Positions 22,131-36,900 of a stretch of 64,000 bases of DNA are shown piece after piece. This stretch comes from Adiantum capillus-veneris. Taxonomy: Eukaryota > Streptophyta > Polypodiopsida > Polypodiales > Pteridaceae. The translations under genes and the position numbers were made by a program. The stretch is taken from contig CM043958.1 in assembly GCA_014529385.2 (NCBI GenBank), forward strand, positions 146,842,734-146,906,733, read 5' to 3'. Every line of letters starts with the position of its first letter. Position 1 is the first letter of the stretch. The notes beneath the pieces were generated by a model. The model did no database searches. It was not told where the DNA came from and worked only from the letters and a program-made list of their open reading frames with translations.

Positions 22131-22415
22131 TGGTCGCATGAGATGAAGGTCTTTTTATGGAAGGTACTATGGGGAGCCTTACCTAATGGGGTTAAGGTTC
22201 TTACCAAGGGTATAGGTCAGAATAGATGCTCTCAATGCAAAACAGATAGTGAAGACCTCTCACATCTATTCAAGGAGTGCCCAACGGTCTGCAACCTGGC
22301 GGAAAATATTTGCAAAAGGGTTCAAACGACCTGGAAGATAGGATTGTTTAAGAACAATGGGAAGCTGTTCAAGAGCCAAACATTCCTTATTGCAACACAT
22401 ATTGTTAGATTTTAA
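22107..22415 (+). pseudogene. LINE zf-RVT domain remnant (copy 3)
   Basis: MKVFLWKVLWGALPNGVKVL and CSQCKTDSEDLSHLFKEC are close to copy 1 and encoded in the same register. It is part of repeat block D2 and is followed by the same non-coding 3' end, with an A-rich tail near 22700. Confidence 0.7.
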
Positions 22416-23550
22416 TGCTTCAAAAAGTTTAGGAGTCTAGGAACTGTCTGGTCTTCAAAAATGCCATGAAAACAGCTAGCTTCACAGAAATAATACAAGA
22501 AAGCAAGAGGCCCATTATCGCCATTGGAGAACGGATGAACACTGATGAGTGGAGCAAGTCAAGTGGCATCACAAGGTTAAGGGTGTGGATCCGTGGGGTG
22601 GCTCCCCTATTATCAGTTGATGTAATTATGGTCTATTGAAGTTGTCATGGCTCAGTACAAGCATGGCAAGTAATCTACTCGCCATTGTGAGTTTTGCAGA
22701 AAAACAAAATCTTGCTTCCAAGCACAACTTGAGAATTATATGCCACCATACACTTTTAAAGGTGATAATGCAAGTGTACAGAGTTCAGACACTAGCTTTG
22801 GTTTAAGACCAAGTACTAAGACCACTCCATAACACACAATGGTGTCTAGACAATGAGGGACATAATATGTATGCCAAAACTCTTGCCATTAGAAGGAACA
22901 AGTGGTGCATGCTTTGGCTCTTGGAGTATATCTATGCACACAAAAGAGAAAAGAGAAAAGGGGGAAATTCACTTCAAGGCGAGGAGCATTGGCATTAGCA
23001 TCTACATTAGATAATTTTGATTAGAATTTTTTAGCACTACATCTAACATCCAATAAAGGTATCACGAAATGGTATGAATGTAGAAAGCTCGGACATAGAG
23101 AAAAGGATTGCTCGAGACTTAAATAGTTTAGACATTGTGTAAAAAGGGGGGGCGTCTTTCTTCCAAGTGTCAAAGCAGCAACAACATCCAGAAAGTAGCA
23201 CAATAGAATAGATGAATGTGAAGCCAGTGTTCCATGACTTGGTCTAGTGGTAGCTTGTAGACAAAATATGGGTGAACCCCAACCTCATTTTGTGGAGTCA
23301 TCTTAAATGACAGCTCGGTCTATGTGGATATCTTGGTCCTAAGGGACTTGTGGTTTGAGGGGAGGTGTCTTTGGCCTTCATGGCACCATAGTCCACTGAG
23401 TCAGCATAACCTTTGTGGCCTAGCCTTTGTGGCATAACCTGTGTGGTCTGACCTTTGTGGCAATTTGAGCTCTTTGTTCTTCTAGAATCAATAGTCTAAT
23501 CATCATTTGAGCATGTGAGAACACATAGCCTAGAACACTTGGCAAGGTGA
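22131..23550 (+). repeat. Repeat block D2, homologous to D1
   Basis: Shares with D1 the zf-RVT remnant, the LINE 3' end, the knuckle relic (here YECRKLGHREKDC near 23065-23105) and the TTTGTGG repeats. D2 lacks about 80-100 bases that D1 has near 20050-20130. The spacing and opposite losses suggest an old duplication or two insertions of the same composite repeat. Confidence 0.8.
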
Positions 23551-25708
<2,158 letters not shown>

Positions 25709-25709
25709 T

Positions 25710-25721
25710 TGGTGACAGAGC
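25710..25721 (+). promoter_or_regulatory. Primer-binding site of the chromovirus
   Basis: TGGTGACAGAGC begins two bases after the LTR end and matches the common tRNA-Met site TGGTATCAGAGC at 10 of 12 positions. Confidence 0.7.
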
Positions 25722-26122
25722 ATTTGGTTTCTCTTTTCTTGCTTGAGAAGAGAGGTCTTTAAGTAGCCTATAAATGGTTGATTTTGTTAATTATATTAGG
25801 GTAAGTGGGATTGGGATCTATTATCGGTTTTGTTGAGCCCACTATGTGGGATATGGTGCATACCTCGGGAGCTTTGGTCTTAATAATGGAGTCTATTTAG
25901 ACTTGCCTACGGCTTTACCATTATTGAGCCATAAGAAGTCCAAAAGGAGCTATCCCTCAGCAACTTCTCTATGTTAGACTCACTCCACTACTCTCTATAA
26001 TTAACCAATTCGAGTTGTGGGTGTAGATACTTAAGTGCCTATTTTCAAAGTCTAAGAGGAGTAGCAACTAAGGTTTTGAATTGCAAAAACATACACTAAG
26101 TAAACATATAAGTTTAATTAAC
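25722..26122 (+). other. Chromovirus leader
   Basis: Untranslated DNA between primer site and gag ATG (26123). No other gene seen. Confidence 0.6.
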
Positions 26123-27570
26123 ATGGCTGACAATAACCAAGAGAGTAGAATGAACATTGATAACTTTGATTTTGCACATGAAGGTTCCAATGATGATGCC
26201 CCCATGTTTGTTAATTATCTTGTCACTAGGTTGCAACAAGCTATGGGCAACTCCATTTTGCAAGCCGAATTTACTCAACAACTTCGTGCTTCTGGAATTT
26301 CCTTTCCTCTCCAAGAGGAGAGAGAGCTTACAAGGTCTCTTGAAGAGACCCCCAAAACAAGACTCTCTCCCATATGAGAGGAGGAATCCAAAGATCAAGA
26401 AAGCAATTAGTCCCTAAATGCCTCCGAAGACGTGGCTCCACAAAGAAGGCAGACTAAAAGATCGCCAACTCCTCCCAAGAGGAAATGGCTAACCCATAGT
26501 CCTTCTCCTCGTCACTCCAAAAGGGAAGAGAGGAAACCAAGGAAGAAAAGGGCAAGAAAGAGGTCACCCTCTTCTCCTTCTTCTTCACCTTCCTCCTCTA
26601 TCGATGAAATCTATGGCTATTCTCCTAGAGAATATAAGAGGGGAGGACATCGCAAATCTTACCCTGCATGGTGAAGGTCACAAAAGCTTAAGAAGTTCAA
26701 AGAGGGAGGAAAGAGTATCTCTTTTCTCACCTATGATGGCACCTTTGGTGCTACCAACAAAGTATTGGCCTTCATCCAAAAATTTAATGCAGCCTTTGGA
26801 GACAACGGCTTCACGGAGTCCTCCAAGCTACGCCTTGCAGCTATGCACTTCCAAAAATCGGCTCGTCAATGGTGGGCTAGCCTTCATGGCAATGGCAAAG
26901 CCTGAAAGACATGGAAAACTCTACGAGTTTCCATCATGAAGCAATTCCTTGCAAGCGATGCAAAGGAAAAAGTGCTCACCGAATGGCCGAGAGTTTAAGG
27001 CTTCTCTCTTATGAGTCCATCCACAAATATGTGGACAAGTCTTAAGATTTACATCTCAAGGCTAGTGTCTTTCAAAAGATAGACTTTGCTGAGCAAAAAC
27101 AACAATGCTATGTGGGTTACCTGAAGAGATGGCCGAGTATGTCAACTCTCAACGGCCTGACTCTATCATAACAAAGTAATCCACCATAGCATGGTTGCTT
27201 CACGCATCAATTTCCAACAAGGGGTTAGACGAAATGTCAAACTAATGGAAAATAAAGACAAAAGTGATGCAAAGGGAAAAATTAATGCCCAAAATTTTTT
27301 CCACCACCATTCCAACAACAACAACAGCAATCGATCCAAGGAGAAGGATTTTACAAAGGTAAAAATAAACTCTCTCATGAAGAGCTTGAAACTTTTCGCA
27401 AGGATCACAAATGTTTTAAGTGTGGGGAGCAAGGACATGGCTATCGTTCTTGCCCCAAAAGGAATGCTCGCAATGAGACTCCTAGAGCTTCCACTATCGA
27501 AGCTCCAAAAGAGGATACTCATTGCAATGGATCACCTCTCTCCTATGCTTGGGGAAAGGTAAGGGAGCAT
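26123..27570 (+). pseudogene. gag: Chromovirus gag, multiply frameshifted
   Basis: ATG 26123 opens an acidic N-terminus that stops at 26377. A basic, Ser/Arg-rich linker follows (26432-26674). The capsid core then appears in a third frame from about 26720 to 27000: LTYDGTFGATNKVLAFIQKF, LRLAAMHFQKSARQWWASLHG, a stop, and then a conserved continuation. The nucleocapsid knuckle CFKCGEQGHGYRSC is at about 27413-27454. The gene needs at least four repairs to be read through, so it is dead. The QWW and knuckle motifs are typical of Ty3 gag. Confidence 0.75.
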
Positions 27571-27582
27571 GATGCCTTCATC

Positions 27583-28164
27583 TTGTTTGACCCTGGTTCT
27601 ACTCTAAACTTCATATCAATGGAGTTGGCCACCAAGTTGGGCATTCAAGCTTTTGAGATGGGATATGTTGTAACTGCCGATGCCACTTTCAAGGGACAGA
27701 AAGCCTCCGTTACTCCCTTGATTGGGAAGTTGAGGCTTCATGTCCAAAGCTATGTTGACAAGGAAGACTTCTTTATCTCTCCTCTCCAACATGAGGATGC
27801 TATCCTAGGGGTACCATGGTTCAACCGCATGGCTGCCAACATGAAGTTCCCTGAAAGGAGAATCTACTTCACCTACAGGGGAAAGAACATGTATATAGAT
27901 GCTAATGAGTCTGGTCGTACTATACCACTTGTAAATCCTCTCGCCCTTGATAAATCAATGAAAAGCTCAGTTTTTGTGTACATGATTTTTGTCAAAGAAT
28001 CCATAAAAGGTCCTAATATTTCATCAAAGGTGAATGGTAGGTATCAAGAAGAGTTAGACTTGTCTAACTTTCTAAAAAGATTCCAAGATGTGTTCATCGA
28101 TGATATCCCTATGGACTTACCTCCAAAACGATGGGATGATGACTATCGCATTGAGCTCCTATAA
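27583..28164 (+). CDS. Chromovirus protease domain and RT linker
   Basis: A 193-residue open piece. The catalytic motif is LFDPGSTLNFIS: an extra-proline variant D-P-G-S of D-[ST]-G that is common in chromoviruses. The distal motif AILGVPWF lies at residues 76-83, and the conserved linker ERRIYFTYRGKN follows. The C-terminal part (LKRFQDVFIDDIPMDLPPKR) leads into RT. It ends at a TAA at 28162, where YRIELL would normally continue to the RT start. Confidence 0.8.
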   Translation: MFDPGSTLNFISMELATKLGIQAFEMGYVVTADATFKGQKASVTPLIGKLRLHVQSYVDKEDFFISPLQHEDAILGVPWFNRMAANMKFPERRIYFTYRGKNMYIDANESGRTIPLVNPLALDKSMKSSVFVYMIFVKESIKGPNISSKVNGRYQEELDLSNFLKRFQDVFIDDIPMDLPPKRWDDDYRIELL

Positions 28165-28992
28165 GGAATCTCACCGCCTAACAAATTTCCCTATCAAGTT
28201 TCACAAGCTCAATAAGAGGAGATCATGAGGTAAGTACAAGAATTGGTAGACAAACGAATGGTGAGGCCTAGCTCCTCTCCCTTTTGCTCTCCAGTTCTTT
28301 TAGTGCAAAAGAAAGATGGTACATACCGCATGTGTGTGGACTATCGTGCATTAAACCATATCACTATCAAAAACAAATTTCTCGTACCTCAGGTAGAAGA
28401 TCTGTTTGATAAGCTACAAGGCTCTACCTACTTCAGTAGGATTGACCTTAAAAGTGGCTACCATCAAATAAGGATAGTGAATGAAGATATCCTAAAGACC
28501 GTATTTCGTACAACGTTTGGCCTTTATGAATATCTAGTCATGCCTTTTGGCTTTACTAATGCACCAGCTACATTCAATCGATTAATGGAGAAATTATTAG
28601 ACCCTACCGCAAATTCACTGGAGTGTTCTTTGATGATATCATCATCGACTCCAATTCCTTGGAGGAACACAAGCGACATCTCCAAGTGATTTTTCAAGCA
28701 TTAAGGGATAATAAGCTTTTTCTCAATCAAAAGAAAAGTGAATTTTTCCTTCAAGAGATTCAATAGTTAGGTCATATTATCTCTCGAGATGGTATCCGTA
28801 TGGATCCATCAAAGTTGGAGGTAATAAAAGCATGGCCTAATCCAAGGAATCTACATGAGCTAAGAAGCTTTATTGGTATGTGTGCATACTATAGACGCTT
28901 CATAGAAAAATTCTCTCAAATAGCTAGACCATTACATGACTTAACAAAGAAAAACGTTAAGTATTCATGGACTGCTAAGGAGCAAAGTACTT
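28165..28992 (+). pseudogene. Chromovirus reverse transcriptase
   Basis: The 28243-28620 part reads [51 protein letters not shown] and [20 protein letters not shown] frameshift near 28610-28620 comes just before the catalytic box, which in the other frame reads [17 protein letters not shown], so the Y/F-x-D-D motif is F-F-D-D. A stop replaces one residue near 28765 (QEIQ-stop-LGHIIS). The thumb follows from 28800: LRSFIGMCAYYRRFIEKFSQ. All main RT blocks are there, but it cannot be translated whole. Confidence 0.85.
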
Positions 28993-29406
28993 TTGACAAG
29001 ATCAAAAGAGAAGCTTATCTCCCAACCAGTCCTTATGCTTCCAGATCTCTCAAAGCCATTTGAGGTCCAATGTGATGCTTGTGGTGATTGCCTTAATGTA
29101 GTCTTGCTTCAAGAAGGGCATGCCATAGCATATGAGAGCCAAAGTCTCAACACGGATGAACGGGTATTAGGCATTTATGAGAAAGAGTTGTTAGCTGTTC
29201 TACATGCCCTAGACACATGGAAGCACTATGTATTGGGGACTCCATTCATCTTACGAACAGACCATCAAAGTCTCAAGTACTTCATGACACAAACAAAGTT
29301 TTTCGACAAACAAATGAGGTGGGAAAATTCTCTTTCACAATTTAATTTCCACATTGCTCACATTGCTGGTAAGCACAATCAAGTGGCTGATGCACTTTCA
29401 CGATGA
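28993..29406 (+). CDS. Chromovirus RNase H
   Basis: A 137-residue open stretch that overlaps the end of the RT thumb in another frame. Key motifs: FEVQCDACGDCLNVVLLQ (first Asp), YEKELLAVLHALDTWKHYVLG (Glu), LRTDHQSLKYFM (second Asp) and HIAGKHNQVADALSR (last Asp). All four acidic residues are intact. The canonical D-A-S-x-x-G-x-G is D-A-C-G-D-C here. Confidence 0.85.
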   Translation: MTRSKEKLISQPVLMLPDLSKPFEVQCDACGDCLNVVLLQEGHAIAYESQSLNTDERVLGIYEKELLAVLHALDTWKHYVLGTPFILRTDHQSLKYFMTQTKFFDKQMRWENSLSQFNFHIAHIAGKHNQVADALSR

Positions 29407-29421
29407 CCAAAAGTTAATGTT

Positions 29422-30129
29422 TTGTCGATAGCAACTCACAATGAACTATCTTCTATGATAGATGAGTATGCTACTGACCTAGTCGAGAGGTTTAGCAAGC
29501 AAGCACACTTTATCCCTATCAAGAAGACTATTAAGGCACAGCAAATGGCAACTCTCTTCATATCACATATTTTCAAACACCACGGATTGCCAACATCCAT
29601 CGTGTCAAATAGAGATTCTAGAATGACCAGTAATTTTTGGAAAGGTCTCTTCAAAAATCTAGGTACAAGATTGAATTTCTCTTCGGCCTATCACCCACAA
29701 ATGGATGGCCAAAGTGAGATATCCAATCTTACGATTCTTGATCTACTAAAGACCTATGTTACAGAAGTAGACCAATGCTCACAATGGAAAAAGTACTTAC
29801 CTCTTGTAGAGTGTGCGTATAATAATACTATCCATACTTCTACGGGAAAAGCACCTTTTGAAATCATAGAGGGAAGACCTAAAAGTCCATTGCTACTTAA
29901 AGTACATGGGAAGATCTTCGCTGCCAATGAGTATAGCCGTGACTTGCAAGCATCTCTTCAAAAGATTAAGGAGGCTATATCCATCTCCCAACTAAGGCAA
30001 AAAGTTGATGCTGACAAGCACAGAAGGGCCTTAACATTCAAAGAAAATGATTGGGTCTTATTTAAGTTTCCTAAGTCTCGATTGAGGCAAACGATGGGAA
30101 AAAATCCTACGGGCCATCAAAAGTATTAA
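29422..30129 (+). pseudogene. Chromovirus integrase with N-terminal deletion
   Basis: The frame starts in the RNase H-integrase linker and jumps at about 29480 straight to ERFSKQAHFIPIKKT, a block that normally lies inside the catalytic core. The HHCC zinc domain and the first catalytic Asp (around D-F-I-x-G-L-P) are therefore missing, a deletion of several hundred bases relative to relatives. The second Asp region (IVSNRDSRMTSNFW, with N where D is expected) and the Glu region (YHPQMDGQSEISNLT) remain. The later part, LTFKENDWVLFKFPKSRL, starts the GPF/Y region. Confidence 0.8.
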
Positions 30130-30851
30130 GCTAAACTAGCAAAAAGATACTATGGTCCTTTTCAAATTTTGAAGCCAATCAATGAGGTGGCTTATCAACT
30201 TATGCTGCCTAACCATTGGCTCATACACAATGCTTTTCATGTGAGCCTAATCAAGCCCTACAAAGGAGAGCCTCCAAATGAACAATTTATTGAAGACCCT
30301 CCCGAAATCAAAGATCGAGAAGAGGTACTACAACCTGAAGCTATCCTTCGGCATAAAGACAAGGTACTATGACATGGTAGGATTATCCGATGGTACCTTA
30401 TTAAGTTCAAAAATTATCCTTTGAAGATTCTAGATGGATGCAAGGAATCCAGCTTAAAGATAGTATGAACCTTTCCAACGCTTACAATGCTACATTAGAG
30501 TAAGCAAATGTACATGTTTCTTTTAATGATCAATGTTTTGTCTTATAAGACTAATTCTCTCCACACAAATTTAAGTAATATGCATACTAAGAATCATGTT
30601 TGGGATGACGACGTCTCTCAAACACCATGTAGAATTTGTCACTCTACTTGGGAAGATGAAATGGGCTAAAGAGCAGACATGCTTGCGGCAGCTATATCTC
30701 CCAAGCACCAAATGGATTAGTCATCCATCTTGGAATGATGTTGTACGGTAAAAAGAGATCCTCTACCCGCTAAAACAAATTGACTAATGACTATGACTTT
30801 ATCTCTTTTACCTCATAGTCTAGGACGACTATGATTTCAAGAGAGACGTAA
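30130..30851 (+). pseudogene. Integrase C-terminus, chromodomain relic and 3' non-coding region
   Basis: Just past the stop at 30127, translation gives KRYYGPFQILKPINEVAYQL and then HNAFHVSLIKPYKG, the GPF/Y module. Near 30330-30470 the sequence reads AILRHKDKVL, stop, RIIRWYLIKFKNYPLKI and CKESSLKIV, which is the shape of a chromodomain with the usual Trp and Glu changed. From 30480 to 30851 no gene is seen. The polypurine tract is weak (AAGAGAGACG just before 30852). Confidence 0.75.
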
Positions 30852-31832
30852 TGTCATTAAATATCTAATATCTAACCAACCCAAATGATTTTCTCATATT
30901 AAAATGATCATTTAATGTGGAATAATAAACGAGAACAAGGGTTAGAATATAGACATGTGCTTACAGATCTATCTCAACACGGGGCCAATGGTAAAGGGGC
31001 CCAAATGAGAGATGGTCTGTCAAAGAGCAAGATTAACTAATGGAGCTTAAAAGACCTTAGGGTTAGCTTCATTAATGACCTCCAATGATTAGTGTTAAAA
31101 GTCCTTTGACCTTAAGCAAGCTAGGGCTAAGCTTGAAGTGGAAACCCGACCTAAGCTTTTCTTTGATCTTAAGCAAGCTAGGACTGTGCTTGAGGTGGGA
31201 ACCTGACCTAAACTTGTCTTTGACCTTAAGCAAGCTAGGACTGTGCTTGAGGTGGTAACCCGACCTAAACTTTCCTTGACCTTAAGCAAGCTAGGGCTGA
31301 GCTTGAGGTGGGAACTCCACCTAAGGTGCTTGTCATGCTTGATGACTAAGGCACTTGAGGTACTTGTCATACTTAATGAGGAAGTTGCTTCAGAAGCTTC
31401 CTATGCATGGGGGGTAAGATGCTTGAGTCAAAAAGAGACCCTACACACTTAATGAGGAAGTTACTTGAGAAGCTTCCTATGCATGGGGGGTAAGATACTT
31501 GAGTCAAAAAGAGACCCTACACACTTAATGAGAAAGTTGCTTGAGAAGCTTCCTATGCATGGGGGGTAAGATGTTTGAGTCAAAAAGAGACCCTACACAC
31601 TTAATGAGGAAGTTGCTTGAGAAGATTCCTATGCATAAAAGTCACGAAGTTAGGGGAATCTTTGACCTAACCTTTCACTCGCCCAAGGGACACCCCTTTT
31701 CTAAAAGGGCACAAGGGACACATGTCAGAGTCTCACTAAGCTTAACCACATGGGGTGCTTGAATGCTATTGGTTGGGCTAAAGAGGGATTCAATGAGCTT
31801 CTACTTCCATCCAGCAAATATCTAGATATTTT

Positions 31833-31891
<59 letters not shown>

Positions 31892-32754
31892 AGGGGTAAG
31901 GAGGACACTTTTCAAAAGACTACCCATGTACCTTGCTGCATGTTGCATGTGATTGGCTAGGGGGAGAGGGGTACAATGAAATTGAAGCATGTGGAAAAGC
32001 TACCACTTACCCAAATCAGGGAGGGAGGGTGCTAGGGGGCTATACTCCACACACACACTCATTTGCACCTGCATTCTCACTTGGTGAAAGTTGAGGAACA
32101 CCACCTCCTTCTCCAAGCTTGTGAGAAGTGAGAGCTTACATCAACACTCTTGGCTATGGAATGAAAATCCAACCAAGAGCCATGCATCAATTCTTAAGCT
32201 TGCCATCTTCTCCATCTTCATTGCTATGCTATTATATATGCTAGCAAGAAGAGTAATGATAAGTGAGGAACTATTTCTTTCTCCTATGAATCATTTTTTC
32301 TTCATCTTCCCTATCCTCGCTAGCTCCCTATCCTCATTCCCCGCTAGCTCTCTTCACCTTCGAAGGTGTTTGAGGCCTTGGGACTGAGGCTTGGGATAGT
32401 TAATGCTTTCTACAATTTTATGTTATGCTTGAAGCTTTCCATCTTTATTGCATCACGTAGGTCACAAGGAACACAAAGATTGTATTGTACCAAGTCTCTC
32501 TTGATGGGAGAAACTATAATACAAATGCCTATTGGAGGGAGGACCAGATCCATATGAATTCGGTCCTTAACTATTGCCATGTTCTCTAAACTTTCTCTTG
32601 TGCAAATTATTGGTCATGCCAAGTTAACTAAGTACCATATTTATGTTGCTACCGTCAATTAAGTTCACCCGCTATGCTCACAAAGTAATCTCTCAAAAGT
32701 GCTTCACCTAATTTCCTAATTCCGCTACTCTCAAAGTTCATAAGCCATTTCCAT

Positions 32755-32757
<3 letters not shown>
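30852..32757 (+). repeat. 3' LTR of the chromovirus
   Basis: Starts TGTCATTAAATATC and matches the 5' LTR to its end. It has four copies of the 57 bp unit (about 31108-31320) against three in the 5' LTR. It has a (CT)27 tract at 31837-31890 where the 5' LTR has about six repeats. The 76 bp unit is present in three and a half copies (about 31376-31640). Confidence 0.9.

Positions 32758-32802
<45 letters not shown>
32756..32802. repeat. CT microsatellite between LTR and LINE
   Basis: A pure (CT)n run of about 23 units lies between the chromovirus 3' LTR and the LINE 5' end. Confidence 0.95.
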
Positions 32803-32806
<4 letters not shown>

Positions 32807-33027
32807 CGTTTTTTGACCTAGTAGACAGCAGTTCACTCTTTTGACCATAACTTGCTCATCCGAACTCCGATTTAGGTGATCTATAGCCTCAATCGAAGAG
32901 CACGAAGCCCTCTACGCATTGATGTAAAGACAGAATTTTTCTGTGTAATGGAAGGCTTTGCTGTAAGAGCATCTCAGAACTGAAAAAACTGTCAAAACTT
33001 TGCGTTTTTGTTGCCAACTTGAAGGCA

Positions 33028-33960
33028 ATGTCAGACAAAACTCGCAAGGGTGGAAAAGCCACACTCGCCATGGAGAATGATGCAAAATCTCCAAAGAATT
33101 TGGATACTAACCCAACCACATCATCTACAACAACGGAAGCAATGATCATGGCTTACTTGATCTCGTTACAAGAAACCGTCAACAAACAAGGTGAAGAGTT
33201 GCGCGCACTTGCAATGGAGAATGGTACTTTAAGAGTTCTCGTTGTGGAGAATGAGCACCTCAAGAAGGTTCTTGAAATGCAAACAACACGCTTGATGCAT
33301 CTTGAGAATGAAGTTCAAGAATGTAAACGCTTTCTTGTTGACATGAATGTATTGAAAGAGCGCTTGAGCAAAGTTGAGAGTGATCATGTATTGAAAGAGG
33401 AAACAATAGATACAATACGACATGATGTATGTGAGATGAGAAATGCATCCAAATCATGGGCTGATATATGTAAGGATAATGTGGTTTCTACATCTCCTAT
33501 CACGCAAGCCGTTGTCCAAGCAAAGAATGTAGAGAATGTGGACACTCAAGAATTGCACGAATGACAAAAACGCTCAAAGAACATCATCATTCGTGGAATC
33601 AAGGAGGAAAGCATGGAAACACCCCAATCTCTTGCAGTTGCTATTGAAGAGTTTTTTGCTACACACTTTGGCATGTCAGGAATCATGGCTTATGGTGCAC
33701 ATCGAGTTGGAAAACAAGGAGTCCCTCGCTCGGGAGAAAGACCTATCGTATGTACCATGGCTGATGAGGTAAAGAGAAAGATCATCCTTGACAATGGTTG
33801 GATCTACCTCAAAGGAACAGGTTGTAATGTATATGAGGATCGCACTATTATGCAACAAAATGTACGTCGCAAAGCATATGAGGAAAGAAGCAAGAAGGTT
33901 AAGGTATCACCTCAAGAAGAAAAGCCACTTAAGAAGGATGCAAGTCCACCCAACAAATAG
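33028..33960 (+). pseudogene. LINE ORF1 (coiled coil plus RRM-like domain), one in-frame stop
   Basis: I start at ATG 33028; an upstream in-frame TTG is not used. Residues 40-135 form a strong coiled coil with heptads such as LVVENEHLKKVLEMQ. A TGA at 33562 falls just before KRSKNIIIRGIKEE, after which the same frame runs to TAG 33958. That second part (I-I-I-R-G-I at its start, then IVCTMADEVKRKIIL) resembles the RRM-like middle domain of L1-type ORF1 proteins, which bind LINE RNA and form trimers. The single stop may be recent. The final 30 residues are basic. Confidence 0.75.
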
Positions 33961-33966
33961 GGACAC

Positions 33967-36900
33967 ATGATCTATGAGACCAACTCACGATTGCGAATAA
34001 GCTTTTGGAATTGTAACGGGTATCCATGGAATGCGGGAATTGGCATTGATGAGCTTACCAATGACTCCGATGTGATACTTCTTGTCGAAACATGGGAGCA
34101 TGATGCGCAACGAATTCTTGGATTTGACAAATACGATGTGCATTCTTTGATGTGGGTCAAAAATGCAAAGCAACGAAGAGGCCAAGGAGGCGTAGAATGT
34201 ATGACCAAAAAGGGTTTGAAAGATGTTTCCATTGTCAAAGAAGATAAGTATAAACGCTACTTATGGCTGAAAATCAGCCCACCAAATGGTCAAGTCATGT
34301 TTGTGGCCGGTTGCTACATTCCTCACTATGACTCCAACTTTTATGCTTGCTTGAATATGGATAGAGATCAACCCTTTATTGAACTAGAGGAAGACATTGC
34401 TCATTACAAGGATCAAGGTGAAGTCATTGTTTTTGGAGACATGAATGCTCGCACAAATATGCTACAACACGACACACAACAAGTAGACATGCCGCATGTC
34501 TCAAGAAGAATGGATGACTCATACATGTATAATCGAAGTTCTAATGATGCAAAAGAAGTGGATCACTATGGAAAGTCACTTCTACATATGTGCAATAGTA
34601 CCGGAATGCTCATTGCAAATGGTGTATCTCTATGGCAAGGCACCAATGACTTTACATGTAGAAAGCACAATGGTGCTAGCGTGATTGACTATATGTTGTT
34701 CTCGGAAGCCACTCTAGAATGCATACAAAGCTTTACACTTGGTGAATGGAATCCGGAATCGGATCATAGGATGTTATGTATTGACCTCAAGTGTGGTAAA
34801 CGGCCCGAGCATGTAGCCTCCAATCATGATGTGAATCATTTGTACCTACGTCTAGACTTCAAACGAGCACTTATATATGCTGATATGGTGGACCAAATGT
34901 TAAGCATGATAGAGCATCAAGAGAGCCCAACATTAGAATGCAAGTGGAAAGTTTTCAAAGAAGTAATTTTCTCTTGTGCGAAGGAATGCTTTTCGGTGAA
35001 ACACATGTCTTGCAAAAGGTCTAAGAAGGGTAGCACCAAGAAGAAATGGTTTGACATGGAATGTAGTCAAGCCCAAAAACACTTGCTAAGATTGGATGCA
35101 ATCAAAGACAAGGAAGTTTACATGGAATGTTCACACACATACAAAGCACTTGTTCAAAAGAAGAGGATAAGGTGGGAAGTCGAAAAACAACTTCTTTTAG
35201 CACAAGAGAAAGCACAAGCATGTGGCAAGTTTTGGCAAAATCTAAAAGGCAAGCGCGTTGAGAGCTTTGGTGACTTGACTCTTGAGGATATGTATATGCA
35301 TTGTAAGAATCTCTATGAGCAACCCAATGTTGATAAGATGGAGTGTTGTAGCTCCCTTCCATTTATGTCTCCCTTCTTTACCATTGAAGATATATGCCGC
35401 GCGCTTGAGAAACTTGCTACTCGTAAGGCAGGTGACCTTCAAGGTGTCAAGGCTGAAATGATTAAATGGACAAGCAAGAAAACACGATATTGGATATGCG
35501 ATATGTTTAACCTTGCACTTCAGTATGGCATGCCTCATGATTGGAGTGCAAATTGGATCAAACCTTTGCACAAAGGAGGAGATGTAAACAATGTGAACAA
35601 CTATCGCACTATAATGGTTGGTTCTTTAATGGCAAAGTTATTTGGATGTATCATGGAGATGAAGATAAGTGAATGGGCTGAAAAGAATCATAAACGTGCA
35701 CTTGGCCAAGCAGGTTTTCGAAAGCATCATAGCACTATTGATCACCTTGTCACTCTTCGAGTTCTTATGGAAGCGTCTCGATTGAAAGGAAAAAAGTTGT
35801 ATTGTTGCTTTGTGGATTTCAAGAAAGCTTTTGACATGGTACCGCGAGGAAATCTTTGGAGACGTATGCAAAGCCTTCAAGTGCTGAGAGAATTTATGCA
35901 TGCAGTCTTTCGCATCTACCAAAAAGTGATATGTCGATTACGTATGGGAGATGGAATTTCAGAATTTTTTGCAAGCACTATTGGTGTCAAACAAGGATGC
36001 CCACTTTCCCCAACCCTCTTTGGGCTACTCATTGATAAATTGGAATGCATGGTTCTTGACTTTATGCAGCAAGAAGGCATAGAAGAGGTTAAGATTGGAA
36101 ATGCGGTGATCATGCTTTTGCTTTATGCCGATGATGTAGTGCTCTTGGCACATACCTTAGAAGATGCACAAAAGCTTATGAGTGTCTTGGAACGCTTTTG
36201 CCTACATAGCGGGCTGATCGTGAATGGATCCAAAACCAAGGTTATGCTTGTAAAGACCCTCAATGATGAAAATCCATGCATTGTATATAACAATGAGAAA
36301 CTTGAAGTGGTAGATCACTTCAAGTACCTTGGCCTTGAGGTTCCATCCAATAAATGGAAGGATTGTGCAATGCGTTGCTTGGAAGCCGGAAAGAGGGCCT
36401 ATTATGCATTTGAGAACATGTGCAATGCAGGAGAGATCAAGTGTTGGGCTCTCAAAAAGTACCTCTTTGACACATTGGTGACACCGGTGCTTCTTTATGG
36501 AGTGGAGGTGTGGGGTGGAAGCATCGGGAAGTCTACTTGGAAAGAGTTTGAGAATGTCCAAAAGCGTTTTCTCACCAACTTTCTCCAAGTCAAGACACAA
36601 ACACCCTACATGCTCGTACTTCTTGAGTCCGGACTGCTTCCCATTGAGGTCTTGGGCATGCAAAGGGTTGTGGAGTACATGCGTAAGACACAACGTAGCC
36701 CTTTGCATCGACTTCCTAGAATCGCATATGAAGCAAGTCAAATGGATCAAAAGACATGCAAGAGCAAAATACTAAGTTCGGGGTGGATGCTTGATATCAA
36801 GAAATGGTTTGGAAGATGGGATGCATGTCACTTGGTCAAGGATGCGTCGATCGACTCCCAAGTTAATGAGGCCTTCTTACAACGCCAATGTATCACGGCT

